From Meira nashicola (taxonomy: Eukaryota; Basidiomycota; Exobasidiomycetes; Exobasidiales; Brachybasidiaceae): a DNA stretch of 64,000 nt. The translations under genes were made by a program, and so were the position numbers. Shown piece by piece: positions 52,356 to 61,633 of this stretch. Position 1 is the first letter of the stretch; the number at the start of each line of letters is the position of its first letter. The notes beneath the pieces were generated by a model. The model saw only the letters and a list, made by a program, of their open reading frames with translations, was not told where the DNA came from and ran no database searches. The DNA lies in contig BCJU01000002.1 in assembly GCA_001600355.1 (NCBI GenBank), positions 3,658,001-3,722,000 on the forward strand, in the 5' to 3' direction.

Positions 52356-53614
52356 TTTGATGATGTAGTATAAAGGAGAAGATGGTAATAAGGGAGGTGA
52401 AGAAAATGTCAAAAGTACAATCAAGTGCTGCCGGTCACTTTTTTTTATCATGCATTGCAGGACGCATAGAACACTCTTGTCGCGAAGCTCCGACACAGAT
52501 GTAGTGAGTGAATCTATAAAAAGTCGTTTCCTCCTTGGCGAGGAGAGAATTTTCACAAATATACATACAGTAAATAGTCTAGTTAATGTACGAAGGCAAT
52601 ATGGGGAAAAACAATTTCAAAACCACATTCCCGGGTAGAAGACCGCATGCCCAAAATCTTGTCTTTTTGCGGTAGAAGGCAAATCTTTGACAGTTTTCTG
52701 CATAAGAAGCAATTGTTCAGTGTTTTCTTTTGTGGAAAGGGAGAATCAGCCTCTCATTATAGCGTATTTTTTAAAGCTATAAAAACTTCTTTTAATTTTT
52801 AGTCTCTTTTTTCTTTCCTTATTCATGCGCACAATATACCCTTAAGCTGAATTGAAACAAGATAGCGCCTCTCAGCCCAAGCACATGCCGCACAAAGACA
52901 CCGTAACTATCTTCACAGCGTGCGGACAGTGTCACACGCTAAATGGGTATACAAGATGAAAAGCCGTCATCTTGCTTGCAGCAAAAAGGCTTGAAATATT
53001 GTTTCACTCTCACGTAGACTACACGCGTCACAATTCATACCTGTCAGGGATGTGAGGATGTCCAAGACAATGGCTGAGATAAGCAATTTCATCACATACC
53101 GCACGTGACAATATGTGGGGTTCTCTTGAATAGGCTTTTATCTTGGCACTATAAGATGATGTTTGTAAGATTCAATGACGAATCGAGGGAAGAAAATTCC
53201 GCAACTCTATTGACAAACCGCCCTATGTAGTTTGATTTGACATTTTTCAAGCCCACAGCTTTATTTGACCAATATGACAAAGCTGATTGGTTGACAGAAT
53301 GAGCTTTCGGGCCTTCACATTCGGGCCTATATATTCTATGGAATGTCAATTTCCGAAACGCGTTATACTGCACTGCTCCACTCTTTTAACTGAAAATGCC
53401 AAGTTAGCCTTAGCGGCGGGTTACTTAAATCCGAAAAAAGCCTGTACGCCTGCAAAAAAATGACACAGGTACGGCGCTATAAGCAAGCACAGGAAGAAAG
53501 ATCATGATAAAAAATATACAGAGCCGAGTCATCTTTATTCATCCCCCTACAACTTACCCCTTCACCCTCACAATCCCTCACCATTCCTATCGTCAGAAGA
53601 ATTCTTGATTCATC
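52356..53614. other. long intergenic region (membrane protein / LEU1)
   Basis: About 1.26 kb. Short ORFs (such as 53149-53373 on the minus strand) have no recognisable content. No TATA box is at the usual spacing before LEU1. Confidence 0.5.
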
Positions 53615-56054
53615 ATGACGGTAACAAAACCTAGAACGTTGTACGAGAAAATCTTTGACAGCCACAAGGCTTACGAGCATCCAGATGGAACGTGAGTAAA
53701 CTTCTGAGCATTCTACTAAACTTTTTTTTTCTAATTGAACTCTCTCTATCTTGTCTTCCCACTTCAGTGTTGTGTTGTACATCGATAGACATCTAGTACA
53801 CGAAGTTACATCACCACAAGCATTCGAAGGCTTACGTGATGCCAAAAGATCCGTTCGTCGTACAGATTGTACTTTGGCCACTGTCGATCACAACATTCCT
53901 ACGATCTCACGTAAGAATTACAAAGACACAAAATCATTCGTTGAGGAAGCAGATTCACGCACACAATGTTTGACTTTGGAAGAAAATGTTGTCGAATTCG
54001 GTTTGACATTCTTTGGTTTGCGTGATAGTCGTCAAGGAATCGTACACATCATCGGTCCCGAACAAGCATTCACTTTGCCTGGAACGACAATCGTTTGCGG
54101 TGATAGTCATACAAGTACCCATGGTGCTTTTGGTGCTCTGGCCTTTGGTATTGGTACATCAGAAGTTGAACATGCCTTAGCCACTCAAACGATTTTGCAA
54201 AAGCGTGCTAAAAACATGAAAATTCAAGTTGACGGAGAATTGGCACCTGGTGTAACATCAAAAGATATCATTCTTCACATCATTGGTATTATTGGTACCG
54301 CTGGTGGTACAGGAAGTGTGATGGAATATTGCGGATCAACAATTCGTGGTCTCAGTATGGAAGCACGAATGTCAATCTGCAATATGTCCATCGAAGCAGG
54401 TGCTCGTGCAGGTTTGATCGCACCTGATGAAACAACTTTCGAATACCTTAAAGGACGTCCGTTGGCACCAACAGGAGAAGTTTGGGATCAAGCAGTGGAA
54501 TATTGGCGATCTTTGCCATCCGATGAAGGTGCTAACTTTGATACTGAATTGTACATTGATGCAAAGGATATTCCTCCAACTATCACTTGGGGTACCAGTC
54601 CTCAAGATACAGTTGCTATCACTGGCGTTGTACCTGATCCATCAAAGGATGCCAAAGATGCATCTCACACACGATCGATGGAAGGTGCTTTGAAGTATAT
54701 GGGTCTCACAGCTGGAACACCAATAGAAGAAATAAAAATAGACAAAGTTTTCATTGGTTCTTGCACGAATGCACGTATTGAAGATTTGCGTGAAGCAGCA
54801 CGTATCTTGCACGGACGCAAAGTCGCTTCTCATTTGTACTGCATGATCGTTCCAGGAAGTGGTCTTGTAAAGAAACAAGCAGAAGCTGAAGGTTTAGACA
54901 AAATTTTCATTCAAGCTGGTTTCGATTGGCGTGAGGCTGGTTGTAGTATGTGCTTGGGTATGAACCCAGATCAACTTGCACCTGGCGAACGTTGCGCTTC
55001 AACCAGTAATCGTAACTTCGAAGGTCGTCAAGGTGCTGGTGGTCGTACACACTTGATGAGTCCTGCTTCTGCAGCTGCATGTGCAGTAACTGGATATTTG
55101 ACCGATGTACGCAAATTGGAAGCTGGAACAAAGAAAGGTTTCGAAGCCACCAAACCTGGTTACAATGTTGAGATCACTGACAGCAAATCTTATTTGACCG
55201 ACAAACCTGCACCACCACCTGCACCTGCAAGTGGAGTAAAGCGCAAAGGTGCACCAGCAGCAGACAGTGAAACAGTCCCAATCACAGATGAAGACAAAAT
55301 TCGTGATGTACCTGCAAGTACAACATCATCTGTTGGCGGAGGAATGCAAAAATTCACTCAACTTAAAGGTCTTGCAGCTCCTCTTCGACGTGACAATGTC
55401 GATACTGATTTGATCATTCCCAAACAATTCTTAAAGACCATCAAAAAGACTGGTTTGGGTAGCGCATTATTCTGGCCAATTCGTTACGACTACAAAACCG
55501 GCGAACCAAATCCAGATTTTGTCTTGAACAAATCTCCATACAACCAAGCAAAGATTCTTGTTTCAGGAGCAAACTTTGGCTGTGGTTCTTCAAGAGAGCA
55601 TGCCCCCTGGTCTTTGATTGATTTCGGTATTCGTGCAGTGATTGCTTCGTCGATTGCTGATATCTTCCGTAACAACATGACCAAGAATGGTGCTTTGCCT
55701 GTTGTATTGACTGAGGAAGAAGTAGAAGAAGTGATGCAAGAAGCCGAAAAGGGAAATGAAGTTTCTATTGATTTGGAAACACAAAAAGTTACTTTGGCAA
55801 ACGGTAAAGAATTCAGCTTTGAAACACCTGAATTCACCAGACATTGCTTGTTAAACGGTTTGGACGATATTGCTTTGACATTACAACATGATGACGCAAT
55901 CACTAAATTCGAACAAAAAAGATCTCAAGACACACCCTGGTTGGACGGCTTTGGTTACACAAATTCGGGAGCAAAGGCTGCCGGTAGCAAAAAGTTGGAA
56001 CCTTTGATCGAAAAGACAAAGGCTACTGTTCAAAAAGTTGCATCTGATTGGTGA
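53615..56054 (+). CDS. LEU1: 3-isopropylmalate dehydratase (fused LeuC-LeuD)
   Basis: Exons 53615-53691 and 53768-56054 flank a 76-nt GTGAGT intron, giving 787 residues. The large-subunit part has [25 protein letters not shown], and iron-sulfur ligands in [11 protein letters not shown] and CSMCLGMN. A 60-residue Ala/Pro-rich linker joins the small-subunit part with [16 protein letters not shown] and [11 protein letters not shown]. The fused form is typical of fungi. It converts 2- to 3-isopropylmalate in cytosolic leucine synthesis. The first exon of 25 codons is confirmed by restored N-terminal [12 protein letters not shown]. Confidence 0.96.
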
Positions 56055-56162
56055 TTAAAATTGCTCTTTGACTGATGATGCTCGTTTGTATTTATTTATT
56101 TCAAAAAAGAAAAAGTTTCTTAGAATATGATTTCATGAATTTCCAAAAGAACAAAAGTTATG

Positions 56163-56189
56163 GAAGAAAGAAAGAAAGAAAGAAGAAAG
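56163..56189 (+). repeat. GAAA microsatellite
   Basis: A run of GAAA/GAA units sits between LEU1 and the next gene. It is simple sequence and likely slipped. Confidence 0.7.
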
Positions 56190-56207
56190 GAAGGTATGTA
56201 CAATAAA

Positions 56208-56933
56208 TCAAGGATAAGAGATTGTTTGTTCGGGTGCAGAGTCTACTGGCTGTGGACCTACTTCGCCAACACTGCAAGGCTCATTACCTGCACAATAATA
56301 TGTATATCCAACTAAAGAATTCTTATCGTCAGGATTTGTTACCATTGTATAGGATACTTGCGGTGCAGCACCATTTTCTACATCTACTGCTGCAATTATT
56401 GCGTCTGCGATTGGACTTTTACAAATATTACCACCTGCACCTACACAACCGTATTCTTCATAAAGAGCGGGAGTTGAACGTTTGCTTCCTGTACTTCCTG
56501 TTCTAATGATTCGAACGAGACCTTGTAAACCTCCAGCAGCTGCCCAAGCAGAAGCGACTAATGCTCTACAAGCTGGAAACAAAGCACAAACTAAACCTCC
56601 AAGTAAACCAACAACTGAAGCTTCTTCTAAAATGCTGATATCCACTTCCAAATCACCATTTTTATAGTGAAATCTCTTTTCTAAATCATTAAGTTTATCC
56701 ATATGAGCTGATTTGAAACCATTTTTGATAGGTTTATAAACTCCTTTTTTTGTTTGACCTGTAATTGTTCCATTTCGAATGTGTACGATCCTATGTGGTT
56801 TATTATTCTTGAATTTTTCAGCTAAATGAGAATGCATTAAACGATTAGGTGGAAGATGTTGAACGTGAAATTCAGAAGCATAAACTGCTAAGAGTAAAAG
56901 TTGAAAAAAGAAAATTAATTTGATGAATTGCAT
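56208..56933 (-). CDS. secreted two-Kex2-site Cys protein (unknown family)
   Basis: The 241-residue product has a strong signal peptide (residues 1-19). After a polar pro-region, Lys-Arg at 86-87 and 151-152 divide it. The middle segment (88-150) holds a Gly/Ala-rich hydrophobic helix with C116 and C122. The C-terminal segment (153-241) has C163, C171, C214 and C220. Such a signal/pro/KR/KR order suggests release of two mature peptides by a Kex2-type protease. The C-terminal segment weakly resembles the end of the protein at 31851-32561. The start codon lies inside the 3' end of an overlapping small membrane ORF. Its function is unknown; any toxic role is speculation. Confidence 0.65.
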   Translation of the reverse strand: MQFIKLIFFFQLLLLAVYASEFHVQHLPPNRLMHSHLAEKFKNNKPHRIVHIRNGTITGQTKKGVYKPIKNGFKSAHMDKLNDLEKRFHYKNGDLEVDISILEEASVVGLLGGLVCALFPACRALVASAWAAAGGLQGLVRIIRTGSTGSKRSTPALYEEYGCVGAGGNICKSPIADAIIAAVDVENGAAPQVSYTMVTNPDDKNSLVGYTYYCAGNEPCSVGEVGPQPVDSAPEQTISYP

Positions 56934-57109
56934 TTTTGATTTTTATTGGTAAGCCAAATGAGAATTAAAATTTGCACAAAGATTACTACGACTGCAGTTA
57001 AACTGAAAACAGTACAGCAGACTAAGAAGCTACCTTTTGAAGTTGGTTGAGTATCGTCTTGCTTTGAATCTTTTTGAGAAAGTTGAATATAATCTTTATT
57101 AGTTGACAT
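56915..57109 (-). CDS. small single-pass membrane protein overlapping the next gene
   Basis: An ORF of 64 residues from Met at 57109 (81 from 57160) ends 19 nt inside the start of the secreted-protein gene at 56208-56933. It has a polar N-terminus and one strong hydrophobic helix (SFLVCCTVFSLTAVVVIFVQ and on). The start at 57109 is preferred because a TATAAATAA box (57174-57182) lies 65 nt before it; the 57160 ATG would be only 14 nt from the TATA box. Its frame relation to the next ORF is the same as in the pair at 31723/31851. Confidence 0.5.
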   Translation of the reverse strand: MSTNKDYIQLSQKDSKQDDTQPTSKGSFLVCCTVFSLTAVVVIFVQILILIWLTNKNQKCNSSN

Positions 57110-57540
57110 CCAAGATAAAGGAATTTCACTTGTTTGATTATGGTTTGATGTTGAATTCATGATGAAAAGCTGATTATTTATAGTTTTATCTTTGACGAAA
57201 ATGGTTCCTTTGTTGTATGTGGTTGTGTTGAAGAAAAGATTAAGGAAGTGATTCTTACCATTTAGAATTATACCATATCAAAGGTACACTCTTTGTTGAA
57301 TCGGCGGTTGGATTTTAATCACAGGCGGCGCGCCGGCGGTATTAAGAAAAAGAAGCGGGAAGGCGTGGCGTGTTGGTTCTATTTTATAGACAAAGGGAAG
57401 AAGAATCCTTTTAAACAATTTATGATGGGCGTAAACGTAAGAGAACAAAGGATATGTATGTAGGAAAGCAATTAAAGACGCCAATTATGCAAACTTATAC
57501 ACACACAAAGGAAGACAGAAAAGAATTATACAAATTTCAT
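57110..57540. other. intergenic region
   Basis: It contains the TATAAATAA box (57174-57182, minus) of the small membrane ORF. A GC-rich patch is present near 57298-57345. No gene is seen. Confidence 0.45.
57174..57182 (-). promoter_or_regulatory. TATA box of small membrane ORF / secreted protein pair
   Basis: TATAAATAA on the minus strand, 65 nt before the ATG at 57109 and about 240 nt before the main ORF's ATG (56933). Confidence 0.5.
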
Positions 57541-58169
57541 TCAATAGAATAGCAAGTAACTTTCCATCTTGCTCTATCTTTAATGATGACATTAGCTTCT
57601 CCTTTTTGTTCTGTACCGTCACATTCTGTCCAAATACCTTTTAAAGGAGTACTATCATAATAGGAGGCTAAATAACCCCATTAATTCGTTAGGCGAAAGG
57701 AAGTAATGCATTCGGATCATCGTTCCATTTTCTGCATTCTCCGCATCCTTTTGAAAAGCGATAATATTATATAAGTTTTAACAATTCGTATCCGTATAAA
57801 GTCCGATTGATCATTGATCTACGCACCTGTTTAAACATCTGTCAATTATTTTGCATTTACTCCTCCAATCAAAAAAGTTAAAAAATGAAACAAGATTACA
57901 GAAAAGAATAATTTAAACCTTAAAGGTCGAATAACACTGACGGCCGAATTAACGCCGTTTCCTGTTTTACCACATTGGATTCCTGCTGATCCTCCGTTGA
58001 TTTGATTATAGGTTTTTAATACGTTTAATCGTTCTTGGTCTGTATTGAAGCAACAAGAATAAGAATTGCCATATTTCATCAACGGTGAAGCACACGCTTT
58101 GCTAAGCACGTCTGGAAATCCAGCGGAGCAGTAGAGAGAAGTAGGACAGGTATCGTTATATTTAGCCAT
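57541..58169 (-). pseudogene. decayed paralog of the 21687 Cys-rich gene
   Basis: The first 107 residues (57846-58169) form an intact ORF matching the N-terminal Cys domain and membrane helix of the 21687 gene, with the motifs CCxxxxxxQ and NQINGGSAGIQCGKTG. A TAA then ends it just after the membrane helix, before the site where the paralog has its Lys-Arg. About 150 nt further on, the paralog's C-terminus is still readable: GYLASYYDSTPLKGIWTECDG and GEANVI on to the stop near 57550. The region between has lost most of the secreted domain and carries in-frame stops; one (near 57680) replaces a Gln codon and the next codon replaces Cys by Trp. A TATA box at 58219-58226 lies 57 nt before the ATG, so the truncated membrane part may still be made. 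Confidence 0.7.
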
Positions 58170-58599
58170 AAGGAAGAGTATGATGATGTTTAAATTTTAA
58201 TCGAATAAATATACTGACTTTTTATACCCTACCAAAGAATATCAATCCATTGTAACAATGCAAGGATGATTTAATCAAATCTATCATGCAATGACGTATG
58301 ATACACGCTATTATTAATCGGATAGAACAATGAATGGTAAAATTAGGGTATTCTGAGACATATAGAACACATGTATGTAGCTAATGGCTTGTATTTGACG
58401 TCCTGAAACGCCGGTTAAGCATAAAAGGAGTAAACATGATGTAAGTAAGCTAATGTATGCCAAGCGGTTTAATGCTTCTATGGACTTTAAACATAAACAA
58501 AGGGTTTTGTCGCGTGTGTCAAGGTAGCACATCCCGCTAGTCACACCATGATCACGCTACAAAATAAATCATCTTTTATACATACGCATATCAATACCA
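58170..58599. other. intergenic region
   Basis: 430 bp with the pseudogene's TATA box (58219-58226, minus). Short ORFs show no recognisable content. Confidence 0.45.
58219..58226 (-). promoter_or_regulatory. TATA box of decayed paralog
   Basis: TATAAAAA on the minus strand, 57 nt before the ATG at 58169. Confidence 0.55.
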
Positions 58600-59334
58600 C
58601 TACTCTGCATCCGTTCTTTTCTCAAATTTGGTACCCCTTCTTCGAATGTAAGGATCATCTAGTCCGACAATTGGGATAAAACCAGGTAATTTCTTGATAC
58701 TTTCAATCCAAGATAAAACATTTGGATATTTTTGCAAAGATATATCGCCCATCGGAGCAAGTGCGATATAGACGAAATTTGATATATCCGCAATCGTAGG
58801 CCTATTACCTACGAGCCAACCACCGAAATTTTGTAATTCTTGATCTAGAATAACCAAAGATTTATGACCTCGAACTTTTGCATCCTTTAATCTGAATTGT
58901 AGAAGTTCATCATCATCTGTATTTTGACCTAAGCCGTTGTATGGTCCACCATATGATAAGATGGCACGAGCGGTAAAGACACCATGCTGTACCCATCCAT
59001 TAGAAAATGCAAGCCATTCGATTATTTTTGCTTGTTCAAGAATATCTGAACTCCAAAAAGAAGATGGTCCTTTGTTTTGCTTGCCGTCGTTATCAAATGT
59101 AGCTGCTAAATAAGTTAAGATCGAAGATGAATCTGTCAAAACAATATCTCCATGTTGAATTGTAGGCACTTCCCCTTTAGGATTGATGGATTTAAAGCTT
59201 GCACCTTGTTGTTCGTTATTGAGAAAATCTAAATCTTTCACTTGAGCTTCAATTTTAAGCAAAGATAATAAAAGTCGTACTTTATAACTATTACCTGATT
59301 CAGGCCAGCTATACAAGATGAGATTGTCAGTCAT
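58600..59334 (-). CDS. glutathione S-transferase
   Basis: The 244-residue product has an N-terminal thioredoxin-like domain (LYSWPESGNSYKVRLLLSLL; the Ser of SGNS is in the active-site loop) with the cis-Pro/glutathione segment GEVPTIQHGDIVLTDSSSIL. An all-helical C-terminal domain has GWLVGNRPTIADISNF, the usual N-capping box region. The family conjugates glutathione to electrophiles or reduces peroxides in the cytosol. It resembles bacterial-type fungal GSTs rather than Ure2. It is divergent from MVP1. Confidence 0.88.
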   Translation of the reverse strand: MTDNLILYSWPESGNSYKVRLLLSLLKIEAQVKDLDFLNNEQQGASFKSINPKGEVPTIQHGDIVLTDSSSILTYLAATFDNDGKQNKGPSSFWSSDILEQAKIIEWLAFSNGWVQHGVFTARAILSYGGPYNGLGQNTDDDELLQFRLKDAKVRGHKSLVILDQELQNFGGWLVGNRPTIADISNFVYIALAPMGDISLQKYPNVLSWIESIKKLPGFIPIVGLDDPYIRRRGTKFEKRTDAE

Positions 59335-59566
59335 TTTTTCAAGATGGAAGAGAAAAAGATGGAAATTAAACCTGAATGTATGCTATCCATGATGATGATT
59401 CTATAATCGGGATCAAGCACGTTATTCACGCTAATCCGCGGAAAAATATAAATGTTCGCACGGACGCGTGGGTGCATATTTATCTATACCAACACGCTTC
59501 ACCCCTGAGAACCTTAATTTTTTCATTCAACCTTTCTTTACATCTGATCATAATAAAGAAAAAAGC

Positions 59567-61618
59567 ATGACAACACAAGCTGATTCATATTCTGTTGACG
59601 ATCCTTGGTCAACAAGTTCACCGATTCGCTCTTCAGGATCGGGCATACAAAATAGTAGACCATTAACATGGGCAGCTCCAACTTCACAAACATCCTCTTC
59701 GATCGGATCGGTAGAACATCAAAGACATTTACATCATAATTTACCCGAATTATATGAAAAAGTGTTTGAGCTAAGTCAACATGCAGAACAAAGTGAAGAT
59801 CAAGGAATATCATTAGGTCAATTGGGAAAAATTGTTCGTTGCGCTCAAGGAATACAAGCATCCGACATTGAACGTATTATCAACCTTTCATGCTCTTCAA
59901 CTTCATCGCATTGCAGTAAAGAAGAATATGCAACAGCTTTAATTCTCATTGCACAACTACAATCTGGATCGCAACTTGATATTAACTTAGCAAAGAGCAC
60001 TCTTGCATCTGCAGGACAAGAAACAGTACCAACACCTCAATTAGACCTCAGCAAATTACGATCTTCCACATTCATGTCCCGCTCTTCTACCTTGACAGAT
60101 GTTGCTACAAAGAAAGCAGCAAAAATGACAATCTCTAGCAGTGGATCTTCAAACCTCGATCCATGGGCATCAAACACATCTCCAAGGGAAGGACTTCCTG
60201 TTAACTCTTCCGCTTTTCGCTCTTCCACTTTACGTGCTTGGGATGAAGAAGGCGAGGCAAAAACAAGCAATGGTAAAAAGCAAGTTTCAACTCGTCCCAA
60301 ATCTCCTCTTTATTCTCCCGCATACATCAACCCCGATCCATCTTCTGTTCATCTTTTGCCGGATTTGGGTGGATTTCTTTTCTTTCGACATGTCCTTTAC
60401 CTCGTTAAAACACCAATCAGTGCTGGAGTAAAGAGAAGATATAGCGATTTTGTCAATTTACATGAATACCTTTTGACTCGATTTCCATTTCGGCTCGTAC
60501 CACCTTTACCACCAAAAAGACTTTCTTTACCGCACATGAATCGCACGCAATCCGTCGGATCTGGTCAACAAGATGCTTTTTTGGAACAAAGAAGGTTAGC
60601 ATTAGCAAGATATACACGTGGAATTATGAGTCATCCTGTTATGCGAAAAGATGGCGTAGTACAATCATTTTTTGGAAGTGGTTCAATATCCGCCGAATTA
60701 CCAACAGATGAAAATGCTAGCACATGGAAAGGCATACCTGGAGATTCAGTAGTGGAAGAAGGATTAGATGATACGTGGAGATTGAGCGATGCAGATGTGA
60801 TGCATATACCTGTCGACATGGAAGATAAGCTGAAAAGAACAAAGGAACTCACTGCATCAGTTTTGGATAGATGGAATGGTGTTGTTGCCGTTTTTGAACG
60901 TCAAGTACGAAGGACAGAAGCCTCTTCAGCTGAATATACACGACTTTCACTTGCTTTATCTTCTTTGTTGGAGATTGAAGATCAAACATATCAAGGGGCA
61001 GATGAAACAGAAGATGATGGAGATCGTACTGGAGGAGGTTCATCTACACCACCAGCCATGCCACTTCGTTCTGACGCTTTCCAACGAAGCTCAACACTTT
61101 TAGTCTCCAACAGTCAAGATTATGCCGATCTTTCAACTGCTCGTTTCCATGCACTTCAACATACTCTTGATGCATTAAAGAATGGCAGAGATTTGTGGGT
61201 TTCACTCAAAGACCTTTTCAAGAGATATGAAAAATTTGGCAAAGATGCTATTCCCGAATTGGAAAGCAAGATTGAATCATTACGTAAACGATGGAAATCG
61301 GTTCAAGAAGAAAAGAAACCTGGTTGGCAAGAGCAATGTGGAAGAATCAAAAAAGAAATCGAACGTGAACAAAAGATGATTGAACGTTTTAAACGTAGAA
61401 ATGAAAAGGTAAAAGTAGCCATTTGGCATGAAATGGCAAGAGCACAAGAACTTAAAAATCACTTGATTCGTGATTGGCAAATGTATGCAAGAAATGAAAG
61501 TATTCATCTTGCTGCGCTCAAACAAGCTGCCGAAGAACTCAATATCGCATTGGATCAGCATCAGCAATCTGTAAATACTAGTACACACACATACAAACAT
61601 ATACCTCATGCTAATTAA
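59567..61618 (+). CDS. MVP1: sorting nexin Mvp1-like
   Basis: The 683-residue protein has a Ser-rich N-terminus and an EH-like helical region (LPELYEKVFELSQHAEQSED and on). A PX domain near residues 260-380 carries RRYSDFVNLHEYL and PPLPPKR. A C-terminal coiled coil of the BAR type (TARFHALQHTLDAL to the end) follows. The order EH-like, PX, BAR is that of Mvp1/SNX8, which sorts cargo from endosomes to the Golgi together with Vps1. The start at 59567 (MTTQADSY) is preferred to 59468 because the extension is not conserved-looking. The stop converges with the PalA-like gene 15 nt away. Confidence 0.87.
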   Translation: MTTQADSYSVDDPWSTSSPIRSSGSGIQNSRPLTWAAPTSQTSSSIGSVEHQRHLHHNLPELYEKVFELSQHAEQSEDQGISLGQLGKIVRCAQGIQASDIERIINLSCSSTSSHCSKEEYATALILIAQLQSGSQLDINLAKSTLASAGQETVPTPQLDLSKLRSSTFMSRSSTLTDVATKKAAKMTISSSGSSNLDPWASNTSPREGLPVNSSAFRSSTLRAWDEEGEAKTSNGKKQVSTRPKSPLYSPAYINPDPSSVHLLPDLGGFLFFRHVLYLVKTPISAGVKRRYSDFVNLHEYLLTRFPFRLVPPLPPKRLSLPHMNRTQSVGSGQQDAFLEQRRLALARYTRGIMSHPVMRKDGVVQSFFGSGSISAELPTDENASTWKGIPGDSVVEEGLDDTWRLSDADVMHIPVDMEDKLKRTKELTASVLDRWNGVVAVFERQVRRTEASSAEYTRLSLALSSLLEIEDQTYQGADETEDDGDRTGGGSSTPPAMPLRSDAFQRSSTLLVSNSQDYADLSTARFHALQHTLDALKNGRDLWVSLKDLFKRYEKFGKDAIPELESKIESLRKRWKSVQEEKKPGWQEQCGRIKKEIEREQKMIERFKRRNEKVKVAIWHEMARAQELKNHLIRDWQMYARNESIHLAALKQAAEELNIALDQHQQSVNTSTHTYKHIPHAN

Positions 61619-61633
61619 TTGATGAAAGGCACC

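Noticed and set aside
53149..53373. 74-residue minus-strand ORF in the LEU1 upstream region
   Set aside because: No family resemblance, no TATA box at the usual spacing, composition not convincing.
57690..57843. Intron rescuing the decayed paralog at 57541-58169
   Set aside because: A CTAAC branch-like site and TTTAG acceptor exist near 57680-57700, but no donor before the TAA gives a continuous frame with the conserved C-terminal segment.
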